Positions 55,431 to 63,800 of a stretch of 64,000 nucleotides of DNA are shown here, piece after piece. The position numbers and the translations under genes were made by a program. Within the stretch, counting starts at the first letter, position 1, and the number at the start of each line of letters is the position of its first letter. The notes beneath the pieces were generated by a model that worked only from the letters and a program-made list of their open reading frames with translations, was not told where the DNA came from and ran no database searches. Source of the stretch: Paenibacillus sp. E222 (GTDB lineage: Bacteria; Bacillota; Bacilli; Paenibacillales; Paenibacillaceae). Location: contig NZ_CP058552.1 in NCBI RefSeq assembly GCF_013401555.1, positions 2,294,001-2,358,000 on the forward strand, read 5' to 3'.

Positions 55431-56321
55431 TTGAACGCCTATGAAGAAATACGCAAAGGAGAGCGTGGGGCTTGGGTCAGTATCGTGGCCTATCTGGTCT
55501 TGTCTGCTTTTAAATTGATCTGCGGATATTTGTTTGCTTCCAGCGCTTTACTGGCGGATGGTTTTAATAACCTTACAGATATTGTTGCATCTGTTGCGGT
55601 ATTGATTGGACTTCGCATATCCCAGAAGCCACCTGATTCCGATCATGCCTATGGTCACTTTAGAGCGGAAACCGTTGCTGCCCTAATTGCTTCATTTATT
55701 ATGGCTATGGTTGGCCTGCAGGTATTGGTTGAAGCGGTTCGTTCCTGGTATGAAGGAAACTTTGTCGCACCAAACCTGTGGTCAGCAGCAGTTGCGGTTG
55801 TCTGTGCGCTGGTCATGCTGGGCGTATATCGTTACAATCATCGTCTTGCCAAACAAATTAACAGTCAGGCCCTGATGGCTGCGGCCAAAGATAATCGTTC
55901 CGATGCCTGGGTCAGCATAGGGGCTGCGGTCGGAATTATCGGTGCCCAATTTGGACTTCCTTGGTTGGACAAAGTAGCTGCAATAGCTGTAGGTCTGCTG
56001 ATTTGTAAGACTGCTTGGGAGATTTTCCGTGATTCAACACATCGTCTGACAGACGGATTTGATCAGAAAGAACTGACAGACCTAAGATCATCTGTGGCTC
56101 GGGTTCCTGGTGTAGAAATGATCAAGGACGTAAAGGCGCGTGTGCACGGCAGTCATGTACTGGTGGACGTGGTTATTGAAGTGGATGGAAGACTGAGCCT
56201 GATCGAAGGTCATCAGATCTGTGACCGGGTTGAAGAGCGCTTGAAACGTTCACATAATATTATGCATGTACATGTGCATGTGGAGCCGAAGATGGAAGAA
56301 GGCACAACGGGAAGTCCTTGA
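55431..56321 (+). CDS. Cation diffusion facilitator metal exporter (MneP/YdfM-like)
   Basis: A 296-residue CDF protein. Six membrane helices carry the first metal site (ALLADGFNNLTDIVAS) and the second (MAAAKDNRSDAWVSIGAAVG); DSDHAYGHFRAETVA is the conserved cytosolic loop, and the C-terminal domain (ARVHGSHVLVDVVIEVDGRL, SHNIMHVHVHVEP) is the dimerising metallochaperone-like fold. The pattern is close to Bacillus manganese exporters, though zinc or iron cannot be excluded. TTG 55431 follows AAGGAG by 10 nt. Confidence 0.88.
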   Translation: MNAYEEIRKGERGAWVSIVAYLVLSAFKLICGYLFASSALLADGFNNLTDIVASVAVLIGLRISQKPPDSDHAYGHFRAETVAALIASFIMAMVGLQVLVEAVRSWYEGNFVAPNLWSAAVAVVCALVMLGVYRYNHRLAKQINSQALMAAAKDNRSDAWVSIGAAVGIIGAQFGLPWLDKVAAIAVGLLICKTAWEIFRDSTHRLTDGFDQKELTDLRSSVARVPGVEMIKDVKARVHGSHVLVDVVIEVDGRLSLIEGHQICDRVEERLKRSHNIMHVHVHVEPKMEEGTTGSP

Positions 56322-56363
56322 AACCAGGAGGGACCTACCGGAAATAAGCGCATATAAAATGAA

Positions 56364-56399
56364 AAAGAGGACGGCCGCTGCCTGCGAGCTGTCCTCTTT
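56364..56399. terminator. Bidirectional terminator between the CDF and SH3-like genes
   Basis: AAAGAGGAC pairs with GTCCTCTTT, with an inner GC-rich pairing and A/T runs outside. Confidence 0.8.
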
Positions 56400-56426
56400 A
56401 CTTATCGTTAGAACGATTATACGATA

Positions 56427-56930
56427 CTATTGGATAGCAACGTGGATCCAGGCTTTACCTTTCCACGTATACACTTGTACCCATTGACCGCCATCGAATC
56501 CATCTACAACTTCACCTGTCGTATCGATGACTTGGGACCCGAGTGCACCGATTGGCTTCCCATTAGGTGCATCATAGAACCATGTGCGCTCCAACAGGTT
56601 GAGCAGCATCGTAGGAACCAGAACCTCATCTCCTGCTTTTACAACAGGCTCATCAAAGATTTTGTCATTCGTTGTTGACGTTGTTGTTTCAGTAGTCGTT
56701 GAAGTACCTTCTGTACCTGTTGTGTCTACTGTTGTGCCAGTTACAGTCTCAGCTGTGCCTTCTACAGTGTCTACAGCAGGTTTGTTCACTTCAACAGCAG
56801 GGGTTGTTGTGGTTGTCTGTGTTCCCGTTTCTGGAGCTACCGTTCCGGTAACCGCTTCCTCAGCACCTGCGGCAGCAGCCATGGAACCCATCAAAGTCAG
56901 AGCAGCGGCAAAACTTACAATTTTTTTCAT
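56427..56930 (-). CDS. Secreted Thr-rich protein with C-terminal SH3-like domain
   Basis: A 167-residue exported protein. ATG 56930 follows GAGGAGG and opens a signal peptide (MKKIVSFAAALTLMGSMAAA) cleaved near AGA-EE. A central Thr/Val-rich low-complexity linker of ~65 residues (TVDTTGTEGTSTTTETTTST) is followed by an SH3b-like domain (RTWFYDAPNGKPIGALGSQV, GGQWVQVYTWKGKAWIHV) of the kind that binds cell-wall peptides. Likely surface-associated; function unknown. Confidence 0.75.
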   Translation of the reverse strand: MKKIVSFAAALTLMGSMAAAAGAEEAVTGTVAPETGTQTTTTTPAVEVNKPAVDTVEGTAETVTGTTVDTTGTEGTSTTTETTTSTTNDKIFDEPVVKAGDEVLVPTMLLNLLERTWFYDAPNGKPIGALGSQVIDTTGEVVDGFDGGQWVQVYTWKGKAWIHVAIQ

Positions 56931-57323
56931 TTGTTTTTCCTCCTCGGTTAGGTATGTAGTTTGTTGTCCTGTGTTAAAAGTAACCAAGCAAGCTTACTTA
57001 TGAATCACAAATTATAACAATATTTTCTTGGATTCTCCAGTGTCAACTGGAGCATATGTGGGTATAAGGAGAGCCTGTAAATATCATACTTCGGTGGGAG
57101 AAAACCGGGTTGGCTATGTCATAATGGTCCTGTTTTTATGATGTAATCGGGGTGAAGCGATGGAATAGACCAGAAGGGAGCGTAATACATAATAGAGATA
57201 AGCCGCAATTTGCTTGGGGGAAAATTGTTGCCAAAAAGTGATGATGGACGCACAAAAGCCTACCGGCTTTTGCAAGCGCGATAGGCTTTTGTATGTATCG
57301 AGTTCATATTTGGGAAGCCCCAT
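56931..57323. other. Region between the SH3-like gene and the DUF1328 gene
   Basis: Contains the upstream part of the SH3-like gene and about 300 nt with no open reading frame behind a good ribosome binding site. The only strong signal is the hairpin at 57254-57290. Confidence 0.45.
57254..57290 (-). terminator. Probable terminator of the DUF1328 gene
   Basis: On the minus strand AAAAGCCTA pairs with TAGGCTTTT over an imperfect inner stem and ends in a short T run. It lies 33 nt past the stop codon. Confidence 0.6.
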
Positions 57324-57488
57324 TTATCGCATTCGGCTGCGTCCCGTAATCAGGGAGATGACGAACAGTACAACAAAGATGAAGAAGAGTACTTTGGCAA
57401 TCGAAGCTGCTGCCTCAACAATACCGAAGAATCCAAAAATACCTGCAACAAGAGCAATAATTAGAAATAGTACCGACCATTTCAACAT
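57324..57488 (-). CDS. DUF1328 (YtjA-type) small membrane protein
   Basis: A 54-residue protein, ATG 57488 behind GAAAGGATG. It reads MLKWSVLFLIIALVAGIFGF and continues with a second hydrophobic span and a basic tail (GRSRMR). Two helices, the conserved LKWS start and FG[FI]..I.EAAA segment match DUF1328. Members are often stress-induced. A sigma-B-like promoter lies upstream at 57560-57585. Confidence 0.85.
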   Translation of the reverse strand: MLKWSVLFLIIALVAGIFGFFGIVEAAASIAKVLFFIFVVLFVISLITGRSRMR

Positions 57489-57559
57489 GGGTATCATCCT
57501 TTCGTTTATAGAACTTGGTAGCGAGAAGTGTTCGTCTCACTGCCGTGTGTAGTTGTTCT

Positions 57560-57585
57560 TTAACCGAGGTCTTTCGGGTTGAAAC
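57560..57585 (-). promoter_or_regulatory. Sigma-B-like promoter of the DUF1328 gene
   Basis: On the minus strand GTTTCA, a 14-nt spacer and GGTTAA. Bacillus sigma-B promoters are GTTTAA, 12-15 nt, GGGTAT. Confidence 0.55.
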
Positions 57586-57635
57586 ATTGCGATATTTTAC
57601 CAGGTGGGGTTGTTTTTACAGTTCATATCCTATTT

Positions 57636-57661
57636 GTTTCGCCTCGGAATGGGTCGGGTAA
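57636..57661 (+). promoter_or_regulatory. Sigma-B-like promoter of the DUF948 gene
   Basis: GTTTCG (57636-57641), a 14-nt spacer and GGGTAA (57656-57661), 47 nt before the start codon. Confidence 0.55.
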
Positions 57662-57707
57662 CTAAGCAATAACAAAACCGATTTATACTGGAAAGTGAGG
57701 TTCTTTT

Positions 57708-58220
57708 ATGATCTATCAAATTAGTGTGGCTTTAATTGCAATTGCATTTGCAGTACTTGTATTCTTTTTAATTCGTACCTTGAAGTCCGCTCAAGGTTCA
57801 CTCGACAATGTGTCACAGACACTGCAGGAAGTTCAGAAGACCATTGATGAGCTTAGTTATGAAGTCAAACAGACAGTAAGGCATGCCAATGATATTACAG
57901 TGGATGTGCAGCACAAAATGAAACAAATTGATCCCGTTATGGAATCTGTACAGAATCTGGGTGAAGTGCTGAACGAAGTGACGGAAGCAGCGAAACAGGT
58001 GTCATCCACATTGATGGCTAAGTTTCAGACGAAACGAAGCAGCACTGAGCAGAGCAAACGTTCAGAAGTAGCAAATGTGGTACAGACGCCGCCTGCTACA
58101 CCGACAGATCGGACACTGCAATCCTATGATGCTACATATCATGATGATGCTAAAGGCGGCAAAAACTGGCTGAAATATGTGGATGTAGCCGCTAATGTAT
58201 GGCAACGTATGCGGAAATAA
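57708..58220 (+). CDS. DUF948 (YtxG-like) membrane-anchored general stress protein
   Basis: A 170-residue protein. One N-terminal helix (IYQISVALIAIAFAVLVFFL) is followed by a long amphipathic coiled region (SLDNVSQTLQEVQKTIDELS, MESVQNLGEVLNEVTEAAKQ) and a flexible tail. This is the DUF948 layout of Bacillus YtxG, a sigma-B-dependent stress protein. AGTGAGG precedes the ATG. The next gene begins 63 nt later and may be cotranscribed. Confidence 0.85.
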   Translation: MIYQISVALIAIAFAVLVFFLIRTLKSAQGSLDNVSQTLQEVQKTIDELSYEVKQTVRHANDITVDVQHKMKQIDPVMESVQNLGEVLNEVTEAAKQVSSTLMAKFQTKRSSTEQSKRSEVANVVQTPPATPTDRTLQSYDATYHDDAKGGKNWLKYVDVAANVWQRMRK

Positions 58221-58282
58221 CATGACCGTTTATGAATAGAAGTCTTCAGAGCGGTGATGAACCTGATGAAAGGGTGAGAATC

Positions 58283-58816
58283 ATGATGAAACTACTGCTT
58301 GTTATGTTTAGCGTAATTTCTCCCTTTTCCGTTCAACCGGCAGCGGTACCTGCTGCTCATGATACGCAATGGACGGTAGTGGAAGAGGAGACACCAGAGA
58401 TTATTCTGGCTGCTGATCGATCCGGACCTGTCCAGCACTTTCGGACTCTGAATGACATTTCTCTGGATGATAGCATGAATGACATGTTAGCCAATAAAGG
58501 CCAGCCGGTTCATAAGGAACTTGATCCATATCTGGGTTGCCCTGAGTATCAATTCAAAGATGTAACGGTTGGGTTCTGTGAAGATACAGGAGTCGTCAAT
58601 TACGTGCATATTGATGCTTCCGAGAAACGTCTGAAGCTTAATCAGGAATGGATTGATATGAATATTGAAGCCATTCGAGATGTTTTGGGCAAGCCGTATG
58701 ATGTTGCAGAGGATGGAGAAGTATTTCTGCGGGGAAGTCAGGCGCTGAAGGTATATATGAAGCCAGGCTCCAATCATATTGAAGGAATAGACCTCTTTGA
58801 TGAATCGGCTTCCTAG
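58283..58816 (+). CDS. Secreted protein with CAP-associated-like domain, unknown function
   Basis: A 177-residue protein with ATG 58283 behind AAAGGGTGAG. The N-terminus (MMKLLLVMFSVISPF) is a signal peptide. The body has two similar segments, ISLDDSMNDMLANKGQPVHK with a following Cys-containing strand (GCPEYQFKDVTVGFCEDTG) and IEAIRDVLGKPYDVAEDGEV, a pattern of 'small-change, G-x-P' folds seen in CAP-associated N-terminal and DUF4309 domains. Two Cys residues may form a disulfide. Function unknown. Confidence 0.6.
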   Translation: MMKLLLVMFSVISPFSVQPAAVPAAHDTQWTVVEEETPEIILAADRSGPVQHFRTLNDISLDDSMNDMLANKGQPVHKELDPYLGCPEYQFKDVTVGFCEDTGVVNYVHIDASEKRLKLNQEWIDMNIEAIRDVLGKPYDVAEDGEVFLRGSQALKVYMKPGSNHIEGIDLFDESAS

Positions 58817-58835
58817 GATTGGTTATTCCAGAAGC

Positions 58836-58861
58836 GTTTCAACCCGATATCGTATGGTTAT
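58836..58861 (+). promoter_or_regulatory. Sigma-B-like promoter of the YflT-type gene
   Basis: GTTTCA (58836-58841), a 14-nt spacer and GGTTAT (58856-58861). The first 12 bases, GTTTCAACCCGA, are the same as in the minus-strand site at 57560-57585. Confidence 0.55.
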
Positions 58862-58910
58862 ATACTAAGTAGCTCGATAAAGAAGATCAAATCAGAGGAG
58901 AGTGGAAACG

Positions 58911-59255
58911 ATGAATTCAACCAATGCGCAAGCTTATGCAAAAGTGGTAGAAAACGGAGTCCAAGCGGTAGAAGCGGTGAAAGAATTGCAGATTACCGGA
59001 TACCTTGCTGATCATATCTTCGTTCTAGCCCATGAAAAGGATCGTACAGATCGGATTGCTGATACGGCAGATGCCAAAGAGATTGGCATCAAGGAAGAAG
59101 GCGTATTTGATTCCTTGGCGAATCTGTTCCGCTCCCGCGGTGATGAACTTCGGGCCAAAATTGTTTCGATGGGCTTCACCGAAGCTGAGGCAGATTTTTA
59201 TGAGAGTGAACTCGATAAAGGCAAAGTACTTGTGATTGCCAAAAAGAAAGAATAG
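58911..59255 (+). CDS. YflT/GSP17M-type general stress protein
   Basis: A 114-residue cytoplasmic protein with the heat-induced stress YflT fold: YAKVVENGVQAVEAVKELQI, IFVLAHEKDRTDRIADTADA and FTEAEADFYESELDKGKVLV. ATG 58911 follows AGAGGAGAG by 8 nt; a GTG nine nt upstream is less well placed. Family members are sigma-B-dependent in Bacillus, which fits the promoter upstream. Confidence 0.88.
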   Translation: MNSTNAQAYAKVVENGVQAVEAVKELQITGYLADHIFVLAHEKDRTDRIADTADAKEIGIKEEGVFDSLANLFRSRGDELRAKIVSMGFTEAEADFYESELDKGKVLVIAKKKE

Positions 59256-59646
59256 CTTTGCCGATACACACACGTAAGCTGGAGCCTTCTAAATAGGGAC
59301 AAGCTTCAGAAGAGAGTATCTTGCATCAATCAAAAGAGCTTTCTAGTTGATGACGCAAAATGCTTAACCAAAAACATAGATAAGGAATGGGGATATCCCC
59401 ATTCCTTATCTATGTTTTTGCAAGTTTGGAAGCGGGATCAGAACGCAGCAAAAACAGGGTAGCGAGCGGGTGAATTCTCCTGCGATGGTGCCATTTACTG
59501 ATAGAAGTTTTCTGATGATACGATTATAGTTATACTAGGAATTATTATGTCTACCGCTGTGTTGTATGCGAAATTTGTATAATTAAGGTTGTTAGCTGAC
59601 CTGATAAGAATCGACAAACCCGGACGCCACAGATAAGGAGATAGAA
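59256..59646. other. Region between the YflT-type gene and the PP2C gene
   Basis: Holds the 48-bp palindromic terminator at 59371-59418. The remaining sequence is AT-rich with several weak -10-like hexamers but no clear promoter and no gene. Confidence 0.5.
59371..59418. terminator. Perfect 48-bp palindrome, probable bidirectional terminator
   Basis: A 24-bp arm starting AAAACATAGATAAGGAATGG is followed directly by its exact reverse complement, with A and T runs at the ends. It can end transcription in both directions; it begins 115 nt after the stress gene. Confidence 0.8.
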
Positions 59647-60816
59647 ATGAGAATACTTATTGTTGACGACAATCCGACGAATGTCATTATCATTCGAGAA
59701 ATTCTGAAAAAAGAAAACTATCGTGACATTGTAACGGCAAGTTCTGCTATGGAGATGTTTGAGATCCTAGGGATTGGTGAGGAAAACAATGAACTTCGTC
59801 CCAAGCCGTCGGATATTGACCTGATTTTGCTAGATATGATGATGCCGGAGATGGATGGAATCGAAGCATGCAGTATTGTGCAGAAATTCGAAAATCTCAA
59901 GGATATACCTATTATTATGGTAACCGCGATCGGAGATTCCAAGAAATTGGCCGAGGCGCTCGATGCAGGGGCATCCGATTATGTGACCAAACCGATTAAC
60001 AAAGTCGAACTGATGGCCAGAATCCGTCTTGCGCTTCGTCTGAAGCAGGAGAAGGACTGGCATAAAGAGCGTGATCAGCGGATTCAGGATGAGCTGAAGC
60101 TTGCGGCGATGGTACAGAATGCTGTGTTAAGTCCCGCTATTGAAGACCCGTTGTTTCACGTTAATGCCATTTATAAGCCTTCCTTTGAGCTGGCGGGTGA
60201 TCTGTATTCATGGTACCCGCTTGGCGAAGGCAGATATGGGGTACTACTGCTGGATATGATGGGGCATGGGATATCTTCATCCCTATTTACCATGTTTATT
60301 GCTTCCGTGTTGAAAGACACGGTTACAACGTATGTGGACCCGGAAAAGGTTATTCAGGAGCTGAATCGTCGCTTTAATCAGTTGCATCTGGAAAAACAGC
60401 TGGTACAGTACTATTTTACAGCGATATATCTGGTCGTAGATACACGCATGAAGCGGATTGATTATGTTAACGCAGGCCATCCGCCAGCACTCTTTTTCCG
60501 TCACGACGGAAGTGTGACAACGTTTGACAGCGTCTGCTGTCCTGTAGGACTGTTCGACAAAATGGATATTGAACCACAGACGATTCACTATGAGGGTGAT
60601 GGTCACATTGCACTTTATACAGATGGGCTGACTGAAGCTGTTCAAGGTGATCAGGAAATGCAGCAGGCATTTCTGAAGGAACATCTGGCGGGTTCCCACC
60701 AGTGGGATGAAGCGGCCATGCAGGCGTTGTTCTTCGATGATGAAATTCTGCAGGAGCGGGATGATGATAAATGTTTGGTGTGGATTACCTTAAATAAAGG
60801 GGTCGAAGCTGAATGA
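59647..60816 (+). CDS. Receiver domain-PP2C phosphatase (RsbU/SpoIIE-type) fusion
   Basis: A 389-residue protein. Residues 1-135 are a receiver: acidic residues in ILIVDDNPTN, phosphoacceptor Asp63 in LILLDMMMPEMDG, Thr in IIMVTAIGD and Lys in YVTKPINKVEL. A coiled linker with ELKLAAMVQNAVLSP leads into a PP2C/SpoIIE domain with metal motifs ELAGDLYSWYPLGEG, LLLDMMGHGISSSLF, NAGHPPALFF and IALYTDGLTEAV. Such proteins dephosphorylate anti-anti-sigma factors in response to a kinase. AAGGAG precedes the ATG. Its stop codon overlaps the start of the hybrid kinase (ATGA), so the pair is one unit. Confidence 0.92.
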   Translation: MRILIVDDNPTNVIIIREILKKENYRDIVTASSAMEMFEILGIGEENNELRPKPSDIDLILLDMMMPEMDGIEACSIVQKFENLKDIPIIMVTAIGDSKKLAEALDAGASDYVTKPINKVELMARIRLALRLKQEKDWHKERDQRIQDELKLAAMVQNAVLSPAIEDPLFHVNAIYKPSFELAGDLYSWYPLGEGRYGVLLLDMMGHGISSSLFTMFIASVLKDTVTTYVDPEKVIQELNRRFNQLHLEKQLVQYYFTAIYLVVDTRMKRIDYVNAGHPPALFFRHDGSVTTFDSVCCPVGLFDKMDIEPQTIHYEGDGHIALYTDGLTEAVQGDQEMQQAFLKEHLAGSHQWDEAAMQALFFDDEILQERDDDKCLVWITLNKGVEAE

Positions 60817-63800
60817 AAATCAGAAATAAACTGCTGATTGGCTTTACCGCTCTGATGGCTATCATGATCGTGCTTACGTTTGTGAGTTACGAACGGCTGA
60901 ACAGCAGCAATAAACAGCTCGATCAGATGTATCAGGAGCGATACCTTAAAGTCAGATATACTTCTGCTGCACGTGGAGAGGTTAATGATATAGCCAAAGT
61001 GCTGGCTAACTTGTTGCTGAATCCCAACAATTCAATTAGTGCCGCAGACAGTGATTTGAAGGCCATGCAGGAAAAGGGCAAAGGCTACCTTGAGGAAGTG
61101 CGGGACCGGGCAGACAGTGCACCAGAGCACCAACTGGTAGATCGTGTGAATACGGCCTGGGAAGCTTACAATGCTTATGCCGCGAGACAGGTCAGCTTAA
61201 TGTCCCAGAATCGGGTGGAAGATGCCAATAACTACCGGAATTCAACCGGCTTGGCGGTGCAGAAGGAAGCTGTAGATAGCTTGAATGCCTTGTCCCGTTT
61301 TCAGGACCAGGAGATAGATACCGAGATTAAAGATGCGAATGCAGCCTATATGCGCGCGGTTCAGATTACCGTAGCCATCATGATTGCCGGATTGTTACTT
61401 GCATTGGGTGTCATTATGTGGGTGCTGCCAAGTATTACACGGGGGCTGAATACCGTGTCCATGATGATCACCAGCTTTGGAAAAGGCCGTTATCGGACCA
61501 TTCGCCGCATACAGGTGAAGTCTACCGACGAAATTGGTCAGATTGCCAGTGTGTTCAAGGATGTCTCCAATGATTTGGAAGAAAAACTGGAAGTTGAGAA
61601 AGCTTATCTACAAGCGCAGCAGGATCAGAACTGGATGAGTTCCAACATAGCCAGAGTTCCGGAATTATTGCGGGGTATAGGATCGATTCGCCAGATCTCA
61701 CAGATGTTTATCAGTGAATTCACACCTGTGCTTGGAGCTCAACTGGGTGTCGTATACCTGATCGATGAAGAGAAACATCCGGACGAATTGAGACGGTATG
61801 GTGCCTACGCGTTTGAAGAGAATAAAGATGTTGGCAAAGAGGTTTACCGTATTGGCGAGGGATTGATTGGTCAAGCCGCATTGGATATGGCGCCAATTAT
61901 TCTGGATAAAACGCCAGAGGATTATGTGGACATCGGATCAGCAACGGGATCATCGCGTGCTTCTGGTGTGATGATCTATCCTGTCGTATTTGAGGATGAA
62001 CTGATTGGTGTTGTCGAACTGGCTTCATTTGAAGGGTTCACCAATTTGCATACACAGTTGTTCTCACAGCTGATTATGAATCTGGGCGTCATTCTCAACA
62101 ACGTTCGTCGTCGTTTGCGAGTGGAAGAACTGCTGCGTGAATCCCAGGCGCTCACAGAGGAATTGCAGGTGCAGTCTGAAGAGCTTCAGACACAGCAAGA
62201 GGAATTGCGCCGTTCTAATGAAAATCTGGAAGAACAGACGGGAGCTCTCAAACGTTCTGAAGAGCTGTTACAGCGTCAACAGGAAGAATTAGAGCACTTT
62301 AATACCGAACTGATTGCCAAGACTCGCGCACTGGAAGAACAGGTTCGTGAAGTGGAAGAGAAGAACGACGAGATTGAGAAAACCAAAACCCAGTTGGAAC
62401 AGCAAGCGATGCAATTGTCGATGACAAGCAAGTACAAGTCGGAATTTTTGGCAAACATGTCGCATGAACTGCGTACACCCCTTAACAGTCTTCTGATCCT
62501 GTCCCAATTGTTATCGGAGAACAAGGATGGAAACCTGAGTGTTAAACAGCAGGAGTATGCTCAGACGATCTATATGTCCGGTGCGGACTTGCTGAAAATG
62601 ATTGATGAAATTTTGGATCTGTCCAAAGTGGATGCAGGCAAAATGGATATCAATTATGAAACGATGCGGATGGAAGAACTGACCAGCTTTGTTCAACAGA
62701 ATTTTGGCCCGATGGCGAATAAAAAAGAACTCAGCCTGAACATTGAGTTCGACAATAATTTGCCGGAATGGGTATATACCGACAGCCATCGCGTTAAACA
62801 GATTTTGCGGAATCTGTTGTCGAACGCGTTCAAGTTTACCAACCGGGGATCTGTAAGCCTGATTGGACGGAAGATGAAGAAAGAAGATCTTCCTGGGTAT
62901 CTGAATACGAACCAGGAATATGTAGGCTTCACCGTGAAGGATACCGGGATTGGAATTCCTTCCGACAAGACGGATCTGATCTTTGAAGCATTCCAGCAGG
63001 TGGACGGTACAACCAGCCGTAAATATGGTGGAACGGGTCTGGGTTTGTCCATAAGTCGCGAACTTGCCCGTCTGCTTGGGGGAGCTATTCAGGTAGAGTC
63101 TTCCGAAGGTGTGGGCAGCAGCTTTACCTTGTTCCTGCCGGATAATCACGAAGAGGAAGTTCAGGTGGACGACGCGGCAAGAGAAGCTGCTGCTTCTTCT
63201 GAGATTGATAAGTCAGTAAGAGACTCACGGACGATGCGTTCGGGCAGACAGACCGTACTGACACCTGACCCGGAAAGCATTTCAATTATGGAGCTGCCTC
63301 CATCCGACTCACCTGTACCTGTAATATTGGAGGATGATCAGGAAAACCTCTTGGAAGGTGACAAAATTATACTCATCATTGAGGACGATGTGAATTTTGC
63401 GCACATTTTAATGGATATGGCGAGAGGCAGAGGATTTAAGGCTATTGTGGCGCTTCAGGGAGACAAAGGACTCGAAATGGCCCGTCAATATTTGCCGGAT
63501 GCGATCATCCTCGATATTCAGTTGCCTGTGATGGATGGCTGGACGATTCTGGGTGAGCTGAAAAGCAGCTCGGCGACACGTCATATCCCGGTACATGTTA
63601 TTTCGGTAATTGATGATATGAAGCAAGGGTTGATGATGGGTGCCATTGCTTATTTGAAAAAACCTTCCAGTAAAGATTCGCTGGATAAAGCTTTCTCGCA
63701 TATCGAATCCTATACAGAAAATCAACTGAAACGTCTATTGATTGTGGAAGATGATGAAATACAGCGGAAAGCCATCATTGAACTGATCGGCCACGATGAT

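Noticed and set aside
57214..57552. A 112-codon plus-strand frame
   Set aside because: It is antisense to the DUF1328 gene, whose own reading has a proper ribosome binding site and family sequence.
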